Assembly: GCA_963556495.2 (NCBI GenBank)
Contig: OY747702.1
Location: forward strand, 9,081,193-9,145,192
DNA length: 64,000 nt
DNA from: Valencia hispanica
Taxonomy: Eukaryota; Chordata; Actinopteri; Cyprinodontiformes; Valenciidae
Direction: 5' to 3'
The notes beneath the pieces were generated by a model that ran no database searches, was not told where the DNA came from, and worked only from the letters and a program-made list of their open reading frames with translations. Position numbers and translations under genes: made by a program. Positions 21,877 to 33,935 of the stretch are shown in pieces; positions within the stretch are counted from its first letter, which is position 1, and the number at the start of each line of letters is the position of its first letter.

Positions 21877-22502
21877 TGTGACGAAGTGGTATGAATAATT
21901 TCCCATTCGTCCCTTTAATAATTTTTTCTATAGTCTAAAGGTAATTTTCTATTTGATATTTTAACCAGATTAAAATGTGGCTATTGCACTGGTTTTGATG
22001 TAATGGGTTTCATTGTATATTGATGTAATTTCCTTTTTGAATTTAATGTTTTTTCTTTGTATCCAGAGTAGGTTGTGAGGAGAGGGCCACCCAGTACTAC
22101 CTCTCTGAATCATGTTCTGATTGGTTACGTCGTTTGGACAAGCCAAATGAAGTGGGATTTGTTTCTTTAGTATTAGTTTAAAAATGTTTCTTTTACTTTA
22201 GAAATAGTTTTGTCTTTTGTTTATGTTAAAACCTAGGTATATTTATTAGGATGTTTATTTCCTTTTGTGTTTGATTGTTGGAGCACTGCTGATTGGAGCC
22301 GATTGCTCCCAGGTGTGATGTTTTTTTCTGTTATTTAAAAGAAGCCATGTGGAGGCTTCAGGAAGAGATTCTTTTCTGACTTGTAAAGAGCAATGGAATA
22401 AAAGCCTAGGTAGCATGGTGGCTCCCAAGGGAAAACCCTCACCATTCTGCCGTTTGCCTCCAATTCATCTTGAAGACCCTTGGGCTATACTACCTTCTTA
22501 CA
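21877..22502 (+). repeat. 3' LTR of the Gmr1-like element
   Basis: It starts TGTGACGAAG right after the purine tract. It contains a TTTAAAAG TATA-like motif near 22336 and an AATAAA near 22396. The right end is set tentatively at ACA (22500-22502), because transposase intron sequence begins soon after. No second copy is present in the window, so the boundary rests on one LTR. Confidence 0.65.
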
Positions 22503-22545
22503 TGAAGTTTATTTCATTTGGAATGTTAAAAGCTATTATTTAGGC

Positions 22546-23148
22546 TTACCTGTACATTAAGGCTGTGGACAGATCTATTCACATAATTGCCTTCATTTAT
22601 TGAAGGAGATATGATGGGAATGTGAGTTCCATCAATGCAGCCGATCACACCTGGAAACCCTAAAATATATCAAACTGATGAGTGCTTCCAGTCTCCAAGC
22701 TTTATGACAATAATTATTGCTTACACTGATACCTGCCATTCTGTGAAACGCTTCCTTGAGATGTCTGGTGCTTCTGTGACCTGGGAACACTACAATCGTG
22801 TACAGTAGTCGCTTCAGTGCAAGGGTCACATTTCTGACAGCCCGACAGACGGTTACCTTGGAAACATGCTCCACATCATCAATATTATACAAGAAACTAC
22901 CATTCGCAAAAAACCGAAGTGCAACACAAAGAATTTGCTTGGAGCAGAGAGCAATTCCACGATGAGTCGTGAGAAATGTATGGACTGAAAATATTGTTTA
23001 AATAAATTATTGATGGTCGAGAAAAAACGTAAATGCTTAAACAGGTACTCATCAGGGAGTGATAAAACATCCACTCGGGGTCAGCTATATTCAGCTGAGT
23101 TCTGCAAGGGTGTTTTAATAATGTTCCAGCAAAAGTCAAACATCCCAT
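22546..23148 (-). pseudogene. PIF/Harbinger (HARBI1-like) transposase, N-terminal part
   Basis: The minus strand encodes, over three frames, the N-terminal half of a HARBI1-like transposase: MDVLSLPDEYLF, then SIIYLNNIFSPYIS, then EHVSKVTVCRAVRNVTLALKRL with an HTH-like VSKVTVCRAV, then FPGHRSTRHLKEAFHRMAG. Frame changes fall near 23030 and 22890. A 73-bp intron (22660-22732, minus GT at 22732 and AG at 22660) separates this from an exon reading [13 protein letters not shown], where the Asp is the first catalytic residue. Another splice donor (CAG/GTAAGC) sits near 22546, and the downstream exons are gone: the Gmr1-like LTR lies there. The gene is broken by indels. Terminal repeats were not located. 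Confidence 0.82.
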
Positions 23149-23867
23149 AAAGCATAGTTACAGGAGCCAATGTTTGCCTGGGGAAATATCAAATACCACT
23201 AACCAACAAGCTCAATAATTATGTTACATCCATATCTACCACCTGGAATCATCAAGGAGCAATTGATATTGACCACTAGTCCTCTTATGTTTTCTTGATA
23301 AAATTCAACCCATGAAATGAGCTACTTTCTGAAAAATTATGATTCTCAAGGAGAAATGAGTAAAACAAAACTTATTTTCCTGCTTGGTTCTTTATTTCAG
23401 CTTATTTTTAGATATTAGCCTTAATCTCCTAAAACCTTTAAGTACCATATTGGTGCTATGTTTAATTTAGATCTGCGCAGTGGTAATTTAGCTGCATACA
23501 AAATTATCTGCCAACTACAATAGGACCTTACAACCAGGTAGTGTTTGGGTTGTCTTAATTAGAAGGAATCCAGAGAATAATAACTCAGCTCTAATGAAAG
23601 GGAATTTATGTGAGTGCTCATTCTTCAAAAGTCACAGATTGAGAGAAATGTGATAATTTAAGCTGAAATGTCAACATTTATAAAGGCGATGATGAGAGCT
23701 GTGTACTCACAGGCAGTGAGGGAGGAAGACACAAAAAACTGGATTTGGGTTTAGAGGGGGGTTGAGTAAGGAAAAAAAAGTGGGCTTCTTTTTTTGCTCT
23801 CTCTTGCACGATTATATACTATACACCAAACACTCTGGAAGATGAAAAAGAACTAGAGTATTCAATT
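23149..23867. other. No recognised gene
   Basis: AT-rich sequence with no ORF of interest. It may include the 5' part of the Harbinger element, but no terminal repeat is visible. Confidence 0.45.
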
Positions 23868-24530
23868 CAATTCAAATTCCAAAATACTTTATTGATCCCA
23901 GAGGGAAATTAAGTGTTGGTATAGCTCATATAATTAATTCTTTAAGGAGTTGTTGTAGATGATGATGGCTGTGGGCAGGAAGGATTTCCTGTAGCGGTCT
24001 GTATTGCAGCAAAACTGAAGTAGCCTCCGACTGAAGACGCTCTGTTGTTGTATGACTGTCTCATGAAGAGGATGCTCAGGGTTGTCCATAATCATTTTGA
24101 TTTTATGAAGAATCCTTCTTTGCTTTATCATCTCCAGATTTTCCGCAGTTGTCCCAAGAACAGAACCAGAACCTTCTTTATCAGGTTGTTTAGCCTTTTT
24201 AAATCCCTGGCTCTGATGCTGCTACTCCAACAGATGATGGCTGAGGAGATTACACTCTCCACAACAGACTTGTAGAAGATCTCCAGCATCTTGCTGCAAA
24301 CCTTGAAGGACCTAAGCTTCCTCAAGAAGTCCAGTCTGCTCTGTCCCTTCTTGTAGACGGCTTCACTGTTCAGTCTCCAGTCCAGTCTGTTGTCAAGGTG
24401 AACTCTGAGGTATTTATACTCCTCAACCACCTCCACTTCTTCTCCCATGATGGAAATAGTGTTTGATTTATCCCTGTTTCTTCTGAAATCTACAATCATC
24501 TTTGTTTTATTTACATTCAAAGTAAGACGA
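23868..24530 (-). pseudogene. LINE reverse transcriptase C-terminus with 3' end
   Basis: Minus strand. ORF 24128-24520 carries KTKMIVDFRRNRDK, EEYKYLRVHLDNRLDW and YKKGQSRLDFLRKLRSF, the same protein region as the LINE at 2.1 kb. A second frame (23934-24131) continues with RRILHKIKMIMDNPEHPLHE to the protein end. The UTR ends near 23870 with the terminal motif complement of AATTTCCCTCTGGGATCAA and an AATTC-rich tail. The copy is 5'-truncated near 24530, as LINEs usually are, with one frame break around 24130. Confidence 0.85.
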
Positions 24531-24871
24531 TTGTATACTGATATCCTGCCTCCCTATATTTACACTATAAAGTCATAATTTATGGGTTACTTGAAATTAA
24601 AACCTAAAAAGTGTCCGGATGGAAAAAGTAGAAAATTATTTGCACAAGCAGTTTCGAAGCTTATTTACAATGAATGATTATTTCATCATTACACACTGAT
24701 GTTATGTAACAAACATGAGGGGACACTGTGAAGGACAGAGCAGCAGTCAACCATTTTCTATATATCAACATCAACACTTTGTTTCTTCACTCACCCCCTT
24801 ACAAACTAAAAACATCTTTATTTCACACAGAGTGCTTTGCCAGTTCATTCAACCCATTAATTTTTTTTGTT
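24531..24871. other. No recognised gene
   Basis: Short AT-rich spacer between a LINE 5' truncation point and a Tc1 remnant. Confidence 0.4.
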
Positions 24872-25860
24872 GTTTTCATTTTTACATTTTGTCACATTAC
24901 AGGCAACAACTCCACTGTATTTTATCTGCATATTATGTGACAGACCAACACAGTACATAGACATGAAGCATAAAGCAAAAGTGACATGGTTTCTGGAAAA
25001 AAAAATTCAAAACATTTTCATTTGCATTCGACCCCCTTTACTCTGCTACGCCGAAATAAAACCCAGTCCAACTGTTTTATATGCGTAATTCACAGAGTGC
25101 ACCTCTGCATAATTTAGTCTCAGTATAAATGCAGCAGATTTCTGAAGGCCTCAGAGGTTGGTTAAAGAACATCAGAGAACAAAGACCAAGGAGCACAGCA
25201 GGCAGGTCAGGGAGGAAGATGTGGAGAACTTTAAAACAAGGCTTGTCATATCTGCTGCTTCTCCTTTCAGGATGTGAGTCGCCGCAGCTGCACTGCATCA
25301 GGCTTGTTAACGGGGAGCTTAAAGAGGAGTTGGATCCAGCCGTAAGATGAAAGATCGTTCTCATGCAGAGTGGTAATAAGGCCTCAGCTCTCCTTGTTTC
25401 CTCTGGTGTTCACCTTTGACGCTAACCTCCGGTTTCCCCCCCAGAAAACTGCTTATACGCTTGCCCCCTCGGATTCAGAGGACACAAATTTGGCCTTAAC
25501 AGAGCAGTTATTTAAAGAAGGAAAGTGTAAAGGGGAAAAAAGCAGAAGGAAGATTGCTAACAGTAAAAGTGTGTCTAGGACACTGCAGATATGTGGAAAA
25601 ACATGCTCTGGTCAGATGGGGTCACAATTGAACTTTATGGCTGACAGACAAACATCTACTAGTGGTAAAACTAACACTGAACACCATCCTGAAGACATCA
25701 TCCACACTCTAGAACATGATAGTGGCAGGATGCTTTTCTCCAGCAGGGAAACAGAAACTATGCAAAGCTGATGGGAAGATGGGTGGAGTTAAATTCAGAA
25801 TAATCCTGGAAAAAGAGGCTGCAGGAGACTATAGGCGGAGGTGGAAGTTTACTTTCCAGT
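24872..25860 (+). mobile_element. Tc1-like transposon remnant
   Basis: The left part (CATTTTGTCACATTACAGGC, then GCATAAAGCAAAAGTGACAT) and the stretch at 25100-25240 (TTTAGTCTCAGTATAAATGC, then GAAGGCCTCAGAGG) read like the inverted-repeat and leader region of common fish Tc1 elements. Between about 25590 and 25800 there is decayed transposase: GKTNTEHHPEDIIHTLEHDS, a MLFSSRETE block and KMGGVKFR-like sequence, matching the NTxHHPEHTIPTVKHGGG and FSSAGT regions. Multiple frame breaks. The right inverted repeat was not found. Confidence 0.78.
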
Positions 25861-26790
25861 AGTACATCAGGGGTCACGTTAAACCGAATATTTTCCGTAT
25901 GTTACCATTTTTCTTTAGAACAGTGATGGAAAAATATCAATGTCCTCTGTCATTTTGACAGTTTCAACTTTACTCACAGAGAACAGGTACCTAAATCAAT
26001 CAATCAAAAAAAAGTATTCCTATGAGAGCGTCTGAGCATTTTGCAGGCCTGTACGCTGTAGTGAATACATCTGGCTAATCGGGAGCTGACCGCAGGTTAA
26101 AGAGTTCTGGCTGGCACCAAAGACCCCGGTGTCGGGCCAACCACTGGTGCAGAAGTGGCTCATACTGAGGGATTTCTTCCCGCTGAAAGCAAGGCAAGAC
26201 AACTTCATTTGTATAGCACACATAATATGCACCAGCATGCTCCTACTGTACACACACAAAGGTGTGGGGATTCCGATGTTTACAGCTACATAGGTTCTAA
26301 TCTAATCGGTACTATGAGCTTTTCAGTGACGCTGTTATTGTATTCATATATCTTTTTGTGAGTTGTGTAATTTTCAGTTTGCATTGTTTGATGTGTTTTG
26401 TCGTCGTTTTTTTCCCTCTCCCTGCCGTCCTGTGGGTGTGGAGGTGGACTGAGATGGGTTTTTTTGTTCCTCTTCCTTTCTTGTATCTTCAGTGTACCCT
26501 CTCCCTCTTTACCTTTTTTTCCTACCTCTTTTCATCTACTTTCTTTCTTCCCCTTTATTTTCCGTCTCCGTGTCCCTGTTGAATCGGAAAAAACAAACAA
26601 AACAACAGTAATTTCTAATAAAGATTTATTAGACATATGTATCAATCGGAGTACTATAGCAAAAGGTGTAATTCTCCACTTGTGATAGTAAATCTGTTGG
26701 GCTTCATCTTAGTACTCAGACACCAATTCTGAGCTCCACACTGCCAGACAGGACACGTGTTTTTAAAAAAAAGGAGAAAAAAAAGATGTA
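25861..26790. other. No recognised gene; one short LINE tail
   Basis: 26187-26225 (GCAAGGCAAGACAACTTCAT then TTGTATAGCAC) is a short minus-strand LINE tail. 26395-26580 is pyrimidine-rich with no coding sense. Confidence 0.5.
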
Positions 26791-26795
26791 TTGTT

Positions 26796-27260
26796 CACTT
26801 TCAACAATAAGGCAGTTCAAGGTGCTTTACGTCATTAAGGGATAAATTATTAATCGTTTAGTCAAAGGCAGCTCTAAACAGATAAGTATTTTAAAGTCTA
26901 TTCTCTGAGCTACAGGGAGCCAGTGTAAGAACTTTAGAACTGGGGTGATGTGCTCTACTTTCCTGGTTCTAGTGAGGAACATGAGCAGCAGCGTTCTGGA
27001 TCAGCTGCAGCTGTCTGATTGACTTTTTAGGCAGACCTGTGAAGACACTGTTGCAGCAATCAATCCGACTAAAGATAAACGCATGGATGAGTTTTTCGAG
27101 GTCCTGTTGCGACATTAGTCCTTTAACCCTAGAAGCGATAGCTTGCGGGATCAGGAAACAGCTTGTTCAGAGAGTCTTTCAAACTTCTGATCACTTCAAT
27201 TGGAGAAATGTTCTTATTTCAAAACTTCGGCTGAATAGGCGCTTGTAATTCCAGTGTCCA
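26796..27260 (-). mobile_element. LINE fragment, RT C-terminal region and 3' UTR
   Basis: Minus-strand translation gives the familiar VEHITPVLKFLHWLPVAQRI motif of fish LINE RT C-termini (about 26900-26960) and sequence upstream of it. The 3' part near 26800 (CAGTTCAAGGTGCTTTACGT) is the usual 3' UTR end. No intact ORF. Confidence 0.7.
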
Positions 27261-27766
27261 GTTTGGCAGCAAAATGCAGATTAAGCCTCTAAAACATCTA
27301 AACCCCAGAAGAAGTTGTCTGTCCATGACAAAATCCAAAACCTCATGATAATAACCTCTGCAGCAATCCCACTTGACACATTTGATTACGCACTAGCGGG
27401 TAAGCCTTTCAGTTCCATGCAGAGTAGGAGGAAATTTTAAGACTGTGCGTTTTATTTTAGGTGAAATGATTCAGTTTCATTGTTTTATATGTAGTAGTCT
27501 GTTCAGGTTGTTCGGGTTTAATAATAATTTTAAAATGAAAGGAAAAATAAATACTATTGAATTTGTTATCGTTTAAAAAAATAGTCAGGTAAAAATAGTT
27601 TCTTTTCTGACCCTGTCAGTCCAAATGACAGGCAACAAAAAAGTCTAGCATGACCTCTGCCAGACATATAATGGAATGGTTTAGATCAAAGCATATTCCT
27701 GTGAAAGGATGGCCCAGTCAAAGCACAGACCTCAAACCAATTAGGGACTGATGATAAGAATTAATG
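27261..27766. other. No recognised gene
   Basis: AT-rich spacer between two LINE fragments. Confidence 0.4.
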
Positions 27767-29362
27767 TCAATTCAATTCAATTCAGTTTATTTATATAGCG
27801 CCAATTCACAACAGATGTCATCTCAAGGCACTTAACAAGAAGTCATTTCAATACATTTATACAAACATTCCAATCAGTTAAAAAGTTTCCTATTTAAGGA
27901 ATCCCAGCAGATTGCGTCAGTCATTGGCGTGAGGTTGGGCAGATTTCCAACCACAGCAATCCTTCAGCAATCCCTCATACTGAGCAAGCATGTAGCGACA
28001 GTGGAGAGGAAAAACTCCCCTTTAACAGGAAGAAACCTCCAACAGAACCAGGCTCAGTAGGAGCGGCCATCTGCCACGACCGTCTGGGGGTTTGAGAAGA
28101 CAGAGCAGAACACAGAAGGAACAGAAGATCCGATATAAGAGAACTTTCTATGTTACAGAAAGTAAAAAGTTAATAACAGGACACAGTGGATGTTCAGTTA
28201 CTGAGAGGATCATCCCAGTCGATGCCCCCCGTCCAACAGGGCATTGCAGCCAAGCAGGATACCAGACCAGGTGTATCTTCTATGGAGAGAAAAACACTGA
28301 GAGAACACAAAGTTAACAGTCGAAATAACAGAATGTACTGTAATACAACTGGAGAGTAGTAGTAGAAAAGGAAGTAGCAGAGTGAAGAAAATTGGTAAGT
28401 CTGTCCTCCAGCAGTCTAAGCCTATAGCAGCATAACTACAGAGATAGCTCAGGATGACCTTAGCCACTCTAACTATAGGCTTTATCAAAAAGGAAAGTTT
28501 TAAGCCTGGCCTTAAAAGTAAACAGAGTGTCTGCCTCACGGACTAAAACTGGGAGCTGGTTCCACAGGAGAGGAGCCTGATAACTAAAAGATCTGCCTCC
28601 CATTCTACTTTTAGAAATCCTAGGAACTACAAGTAAACCTGCAGTCTGAGAGCGAAGTGCTCTTTTAGGAACATATGGAACAATTAGATCTCTGATGTAT
28701 GATGGAGCTTGATTATTAAGGGCTTTGTATGTAAGAAGAAGGATCTTAAATTCTATTCTGGATTTAACAGGGAGCCAATGAAGGGAAGCTAAAACAGGAG
28801 AAATGTGATCTCTCTTTTAAATATTCATCAGAACTCTTGCTGCAGCATTTTGGATCAACTGAAGGCTTTTAATGGCATTTTGTGGACTTCCTGATAGTAA
28901 AGAATTACAGTAGTCCAGTCTTGAGGTAACAAATGCATGGACTAGTTTCTCAGCATCACTCCTGGACAGGATGTTTCTAATTTTAGCAATATTCCGGAGG
29001 TGAAAGAAAGAAATCCTAGAAACCTGTTTAATATGGGATTTAAATGTCAAGTCTTGGTCAAAAATAACGCCGAGGTTCTCTACGTTATTCCTGGGGGCCA
29101 ATTTAATGCCATCCAGATGAAGTGATTGACTAATCAGTTTCTGTTTAAGAACTTCTGGCCCAAAGACAGCAACTTCTGTTTTGTCAGAATTTAAAAGCAA
29201 AAAGTTTAGGGTCATCCATGTTTTTATGTCTTCCAGACATGCCTGTAATCTACCTAACTGACTGGGTTCATCACGATTTATGGATAAATATAGTTGTGTA
29301 TCATCGTTTGGAATGTCCACAGATAGTCTGAATCCAATCTGAAATGAGCTACTTTCCAAAGA
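27767..29362 (-). mobile_element. LINE copy, largest of the five-copy family (RT 3' half plus 3' UTR)
   Basis: On the minus strand this is an RT C-terminal half, a ~700-bp 3' UTR and an AATTG-type tail at 27767-27784. The UTR start TTTATATAGCGCCAATTCAC and ATGTCATCTCAAGGCACTTA recur at 18711, 31702, 38271 (diverged) and, reversed, at about 56100. The copy is 5'-truncated near 29362. Confidence 0.9.
28469..29359 (-). pseudogene. LINE reverse transcriptase C-terminal half
   Basis: Minus-strand frame open from 29359 to 28469 except for one TAA at 28814-28816. Motifs in order: DDTQLYLS (the catalytic DD box, preceded by an altered PN instead of YA), DIKTWMTLNFLLLNSDKTEV, NLGVIFDQDLTFKSHI, AEKLVHAFVTSRLDYCNSLL, and after the stop HISPVLASLHWLPVKSRI and the FKARLKTFLFDKAYS end. 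This is the standard C-terminal series of a fish LINE. It ends with TAG at 28469-28471, then the 3' UTR. The single nonsense codon and truncation make it inactive. Confidence 0.88.
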
Positions 29363-31701
29363 ATGGGCAAAAATCTACATCTTTACAAAGCTGGTACAGA
29401 CATACTGCAAGATGCTTTTAGCTGTAATTACTGTGTGAAGTGCTTCTGAATCAGAGGGGCTTAATACAAAAGCATGCTTCCCATTCCAGATTTGTATCTG
29501 TAATTTTTTTAACTATATCACGGGTTGCGTTTCTCCAGCAGCCAGTAGGCAGGATGAATGGCACACTCTAGATCACCTGTTTGTCACAAGGGGAACGCTA
29601 CATGTTGTTCCTCATTTCTAAATCACTTCAGTTCTGAGTCTCTGCTCTGTGACTGAATGCTTAGGGTGTAGATCTAGTGGAGAAAACATGAATGAAGCAA
29701 CCTTAGTGGATATATCCCTGTCCAGATTGAGAATAAAACAAAGTCTGGATGCCAGCATTTGTAACACATCCATATCTCTGAGTCATGAGCAGCGCTTAAC
29801 CAAACAATGAACTTCTAGAGTAGACGGATTAGGGACTTCTCTTTCTCTTCACTCACACACTATTGTAATTCAAATGCTGCACAGCTTCCTCAGCGTTTAC
29901 TGTTACCACCAAAATGAAAGAGGTTTGAATTCATTCATCACTTTGGAATCAAATGTATCTTAAGGCAAAGCAGCTAAGGACACCTGCGTTTTCTTTTCCT
30001 GCAATACAGCCATGAAACTATAAATAAGTATCTTTATATATGAGTCACAGATTACCAACTTGGCAATTTTATCTCTATATTATTACAGTTTCTGACTTCA
30101 CACAAGCACACACTTAACATTAAAATGAGATGTCAGTTATAGACACTTTTTTTGTAGTTTGTCGCATTGAGAATCTATTATTTCTCTACCTGCTGTGTGC
30201 CTTTTATCATCAAAGTATTGACTTTAGAGCTCTCTTTTGTAAGAGTCAATCATTTTTGGGTCATTCTGAATTCATATTATTCAGATTTCATGTCACAAAC
30301 CAATCCAAAATAGTGTATAACCATGCAATGGAAGAAAAGTAGGCTGTGGTTTTCATTTTTCCACCACTAAAAAGTGTGATGTGCATTTGCTTTATGCCCA
30401 TTTAGGCACCAAACCCACAAAGTGTTTAAAAATATTAAACTAAGAAGTGGGGAACCTCCTTTAAAAACCAGTTCTTATAAGTTTTTATTAGATAAACATA
30501 TGAAACTTAATATACCCAAATGTGCTGTCTAAGAGGTCCTCAGTTTTGCAGGACACTTTATTCATTGTTAAGGAGGAACTGAAATCTAATTCTAAGTATA
30601 CCCTTTTGGCAAATTAATAATTTTTAATGTGTTTGGTTTCAATAATATATTCCCAGTAGGCAAATAAAACAAAACCACTTTGTATTTAGTTGTTCCAAAA
30701 ATGCAGAGTTTAATAAGTATACTAATAAATCAAGTGTAAAGCTGTATTGTCTAACTCTACTACTCTACTTGGAAATGTCAAAACTACATACTTGTTTCAT
30801 TGTAACTATAAATAGAAGTATAAATTACAGTGTATTTCCTGGACATTTTATTGCCACACTATGGTTTAAATTAAAAATAATACTTTGGGGGGATTTCTGT
30901 CTTTGTTTGCTTGTTCAGAAGAAAAAAATGTTTGGCTTCCATTAAACTACAGATTCCAATAGTTGATGGTATCTAATAAATATAACATTTTACTGTTGAT
31001 TTTTTTTATGATGTACATCCTCTAAACAGAGACATCCTACATTGCATTATAGTGCTTCAACTTAGAAATAAAAGATGTTATTGTGCCATTACAATATAAC
31101 TGATGGGAAAACTGGACAGCTCTTACCTCAGAGTGGATCCCAGAAATTCCCTCACCCCTGCTCCTTATTCACAGAAACGTTGGGACAACCTACCCCCTAA
31201 GCCTTTTAGGATTTATGTCTAACAATGGCTGGAATAAGATTGAACTTGGGCCTCATCTGTCTGTTATATGGCTCGTGACAAACTAAAACAGGAGTTCTGA
31301 CGGCTTTCTATTAAAGGTCTCATTCACAGTTTTTTTTTTTCAATAAATTTGCTGTGGTCTATAGTGTCAATGAATGCCTTGTGAGTTGTGTTCTGTGGAT
31401 AAAATGCTCTAGCGCTCCTGTTTCAGGAGCTTTAAGTTTGTCCGAGCGGATGGGGGGGAAATGACAAGGTTACGAGTCTTCCTCAATGATATTCATGAAA
31501 TACAAACGACTCGCCTCTGATTAGCTAACTCTTATGCAGCCTTTTCGAACAAATAACTAACTTAACTTCGACAAATTCCAACCATTTCTTTGTTGGCTCT
31601 TCTTTCTTGGGTAAAAAAAATGCAACACTGATATGTTATCGCCATAAATAAGAAAAGCCCAAATGTTTTCCACCATGTTGAGGAACATAATTAGCATAAT
31701 T
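29363..31701. other. No recognised gene
   Basis: Over 2 kb of AT-rich sequence without a domain-bearing ORF or recognisable transposon end. Confidence 0.5.
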
Positions 31702-32330
31702 TTCAATTCATTTCAGTTTATTTATATAGCGCCAATTCACAACAGATGTCATCTCAAGGCACTTAACAAGAAGTCATTTCAATACATTTATTCAAACGTT
31801 CCAATCAGTTAAAAAGTTTCCTATTTAAGGAATCCCAGCAGATTGCGTCAGTCACTGGCGTGAGGTTGGGCCCCGTTGATGCAGACTTTCCAACCACAGC
31901 AATCCTTCAGCAATCCCTCATACTGATCAAGCATGTAGCGACGTGGAGAGGAAAAACTCCCCTTTAACAGGAAGAAACCTCCAACAGAACCAGGCTCAGT
32001 AGGAGTGGCCATCTGCCATGACCGTCTGGGGGTTTGGGAAGACAGAGCAGAGACACAGAAGGAACAGAAGATCCGATATAAGAGAACTTTCTATGTTACA
32101 GAAAGTAAAAAGTTAATAACAGGACACAGTGGATGTTCAGTTACTGGGAGCGTCATCCCAGTCGATGCTCGCCGTCCAACAGGGCATTGCAGCCAAGCAG
32201 GATACCAGACCAGGTACATCTTCTATGGAGAGAAAAACACTGAGAGAAAACAAAGTTAACAGTCGAAATAACAGAATGTACTGTAATACAACTGGAGAGT
32301 CATAGGAGAAAATGAAGTAGCTGAGTGAAG
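31702..32330 (-). mobile_element. LINE 3'-UTR copy (five-copy family)
   Basis: Very similar to 27767-28360, from the TTTATATAGCGCCAATTCAC start to the ACAACTGGAGAGT region, where the two copies diverge. 5'-truncated within the UTR, so no RT. Confidence 0.9.
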
Positions 32331-33719
32331 TAGAAGCATAGTTAGCTTCTACTAGCAAATGTGCTGATGGTTGGCTTCTACTAGCTGTGGTCAAATACTG
32401 TGTGGTATTGAAGCTCTTCTTGTTATGGATCTATCTATTGATTCCAAGATACTTAAACTGTTTATTTCTTGTGACTCTGGACAGCCCACGTCAGTCTTAT
32501 CTGTAGTCACTATTGGATAATTCTTCTTTACTGTATCAGACCTACAAAACTCACCTGAAAAACCTACTCCTCCACAACTGCTAGTCTCAGACCAGTAACA
32601 ACAAAACTCCCCTGGAACAAAGTCTTATCCAATGTTTTTTTTCTCCTCCTAACTTGCACCTAGGTTTGCAGAGACTGCAGAGAGATTTATTCAAGAAAAT
32701 GTGTATTAAACATCACTTTAGCTTTTAGTTACCATAACTCTAATGTATACCAGATTTGTGATGTAGAGAACCACTATCCAGTTTCTATGGAGACTGTATT
32801 TTAATGCAAAGCGACCAATCACCCATCATGTTCAAGCATAAAATCAGCCGATTTCACTCACAAGCAGCATCGACTACGAAACCATTGTTCCTGAAAAGAA
32901 CACGAGGGAACATCAAGGACAGCCCTATGGAGACAGAACCTAGAGACTCAGACTGACTGAACACCTCAAGTTAGTGACTCTCCGAATGCTGGAAGCTTTC
33001 CATGAAATCATTTCCTCATAACACCCTGCAGAGTTCCAGCCACGGCCTGTTGAGTCATAGTTTAAAGGTGCAAGACACTATTTCACCTTTACAGCTTTCG
33101 CTGCACGACTCCCACTATGCTACTGTCAGAATACTAAACCAAGGATTACAGCTCCCTCCACAATGCCAGGTGAATCCATTAAGGTCTGGACCTTGCAGCC
33201 TTCTACCCAGCCATTGCCTGATGGAGTTTGGATTATCTGAGAGAGGGATTTGAATCAGGGTATTTGCTTTTAGAGAAAAAAATGCAAATTGTGAGGCCAA
33301 TTCCACTCATATTTCCTCTAGATTGTTGGGGATATGTGTTCAAAATATGCTTGATTTTTTGAGCCGTATTGATACACCTCAGAGTTAAAATGTTTCCCCA
33401 ACTGGCACGATGAAATATACACAGCAGAAGAAATGGCAACTGGGTTGGCCTCAGCAGTAATTATAACTAACTACTTTGCTTCTATAAACTCCATTTGTTC
33501 TGCCAAGACAAGCCCTTCTTATTCAAGTCCTTGTCTCTGGGATGTTTCTATGTGGTGTACAATCCTAGTTCTGATGGCTTTAAAGAAAATAACATGAATA
33601 TAGCTAACACATCTAGGACCAGTTATTCATACGTAATTGTCTTTAAAAGTTTATATTCTTGTATGAAGAGTTCAGTTAAATTAATTGTTCAGTGTGTTTA
33701 AACCTTACTTGTTCATAGT
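32331..33719. other. No recognised gene
   Basis: Short ORFs without motifs. 32870-33120 is less AT-rich and could be the edge of an unknown repeat, but nothing firm. Confidence 0.45.
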
Positions 33720-33935
33720 TCAATTCAATTCAAATTCAAATTCAAAATTACTTTATTAATCCCAAAGGGAAATTAAATGTTGTTGTAACTCATTATGCAA
33801 GTTCCTTCAAAGATTTGTTGTAGATGCCGATGGCTGTGGGTAGGGATGATCTCCTGTAGCGCTCTGCAGATCTGAAGAAGCCTCTGACTGAAGACTCTCT
33901 GTAGTTGTATGACAGTCTGATGTAGAGGATGCTCT
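33720..33935 (-). mobile_element. LINE 3'-end fragment
   Basis: AATTCAATTCAAATTC tail, then the complement of a TTTCCCTTTGGGATTAATAA terminus and the last RT codons. Same family as 23868-24530 and 45410-45885, 5'-truncated near 33935. Confidence 0.85.

Larger units (their letters stand above)
17334..22502 (+). mobile_element. Ty3/Gypsy element of the Gmr1 type, 5' truncated and decayed
   Basis: In order it holds Gag, zinc knuckle, protease, integrase, reverse transcriptase, RNase H, purine tract and one LTR. Integrase upstream of RT is the Ty1/copia order, yet RT and integrase motifs are Ty3/Gypsy-like. This combination is established for Gmr1-like elements, first described from cod. No 5' LTR is seen: gag abuts a hAT end at 17333. 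Lesions include an in-frame TGA in gag, a LINE-tail insertion in protease, a frame break in integrase and two TAA codons in RT-RNase H. Confidence 0.9.
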
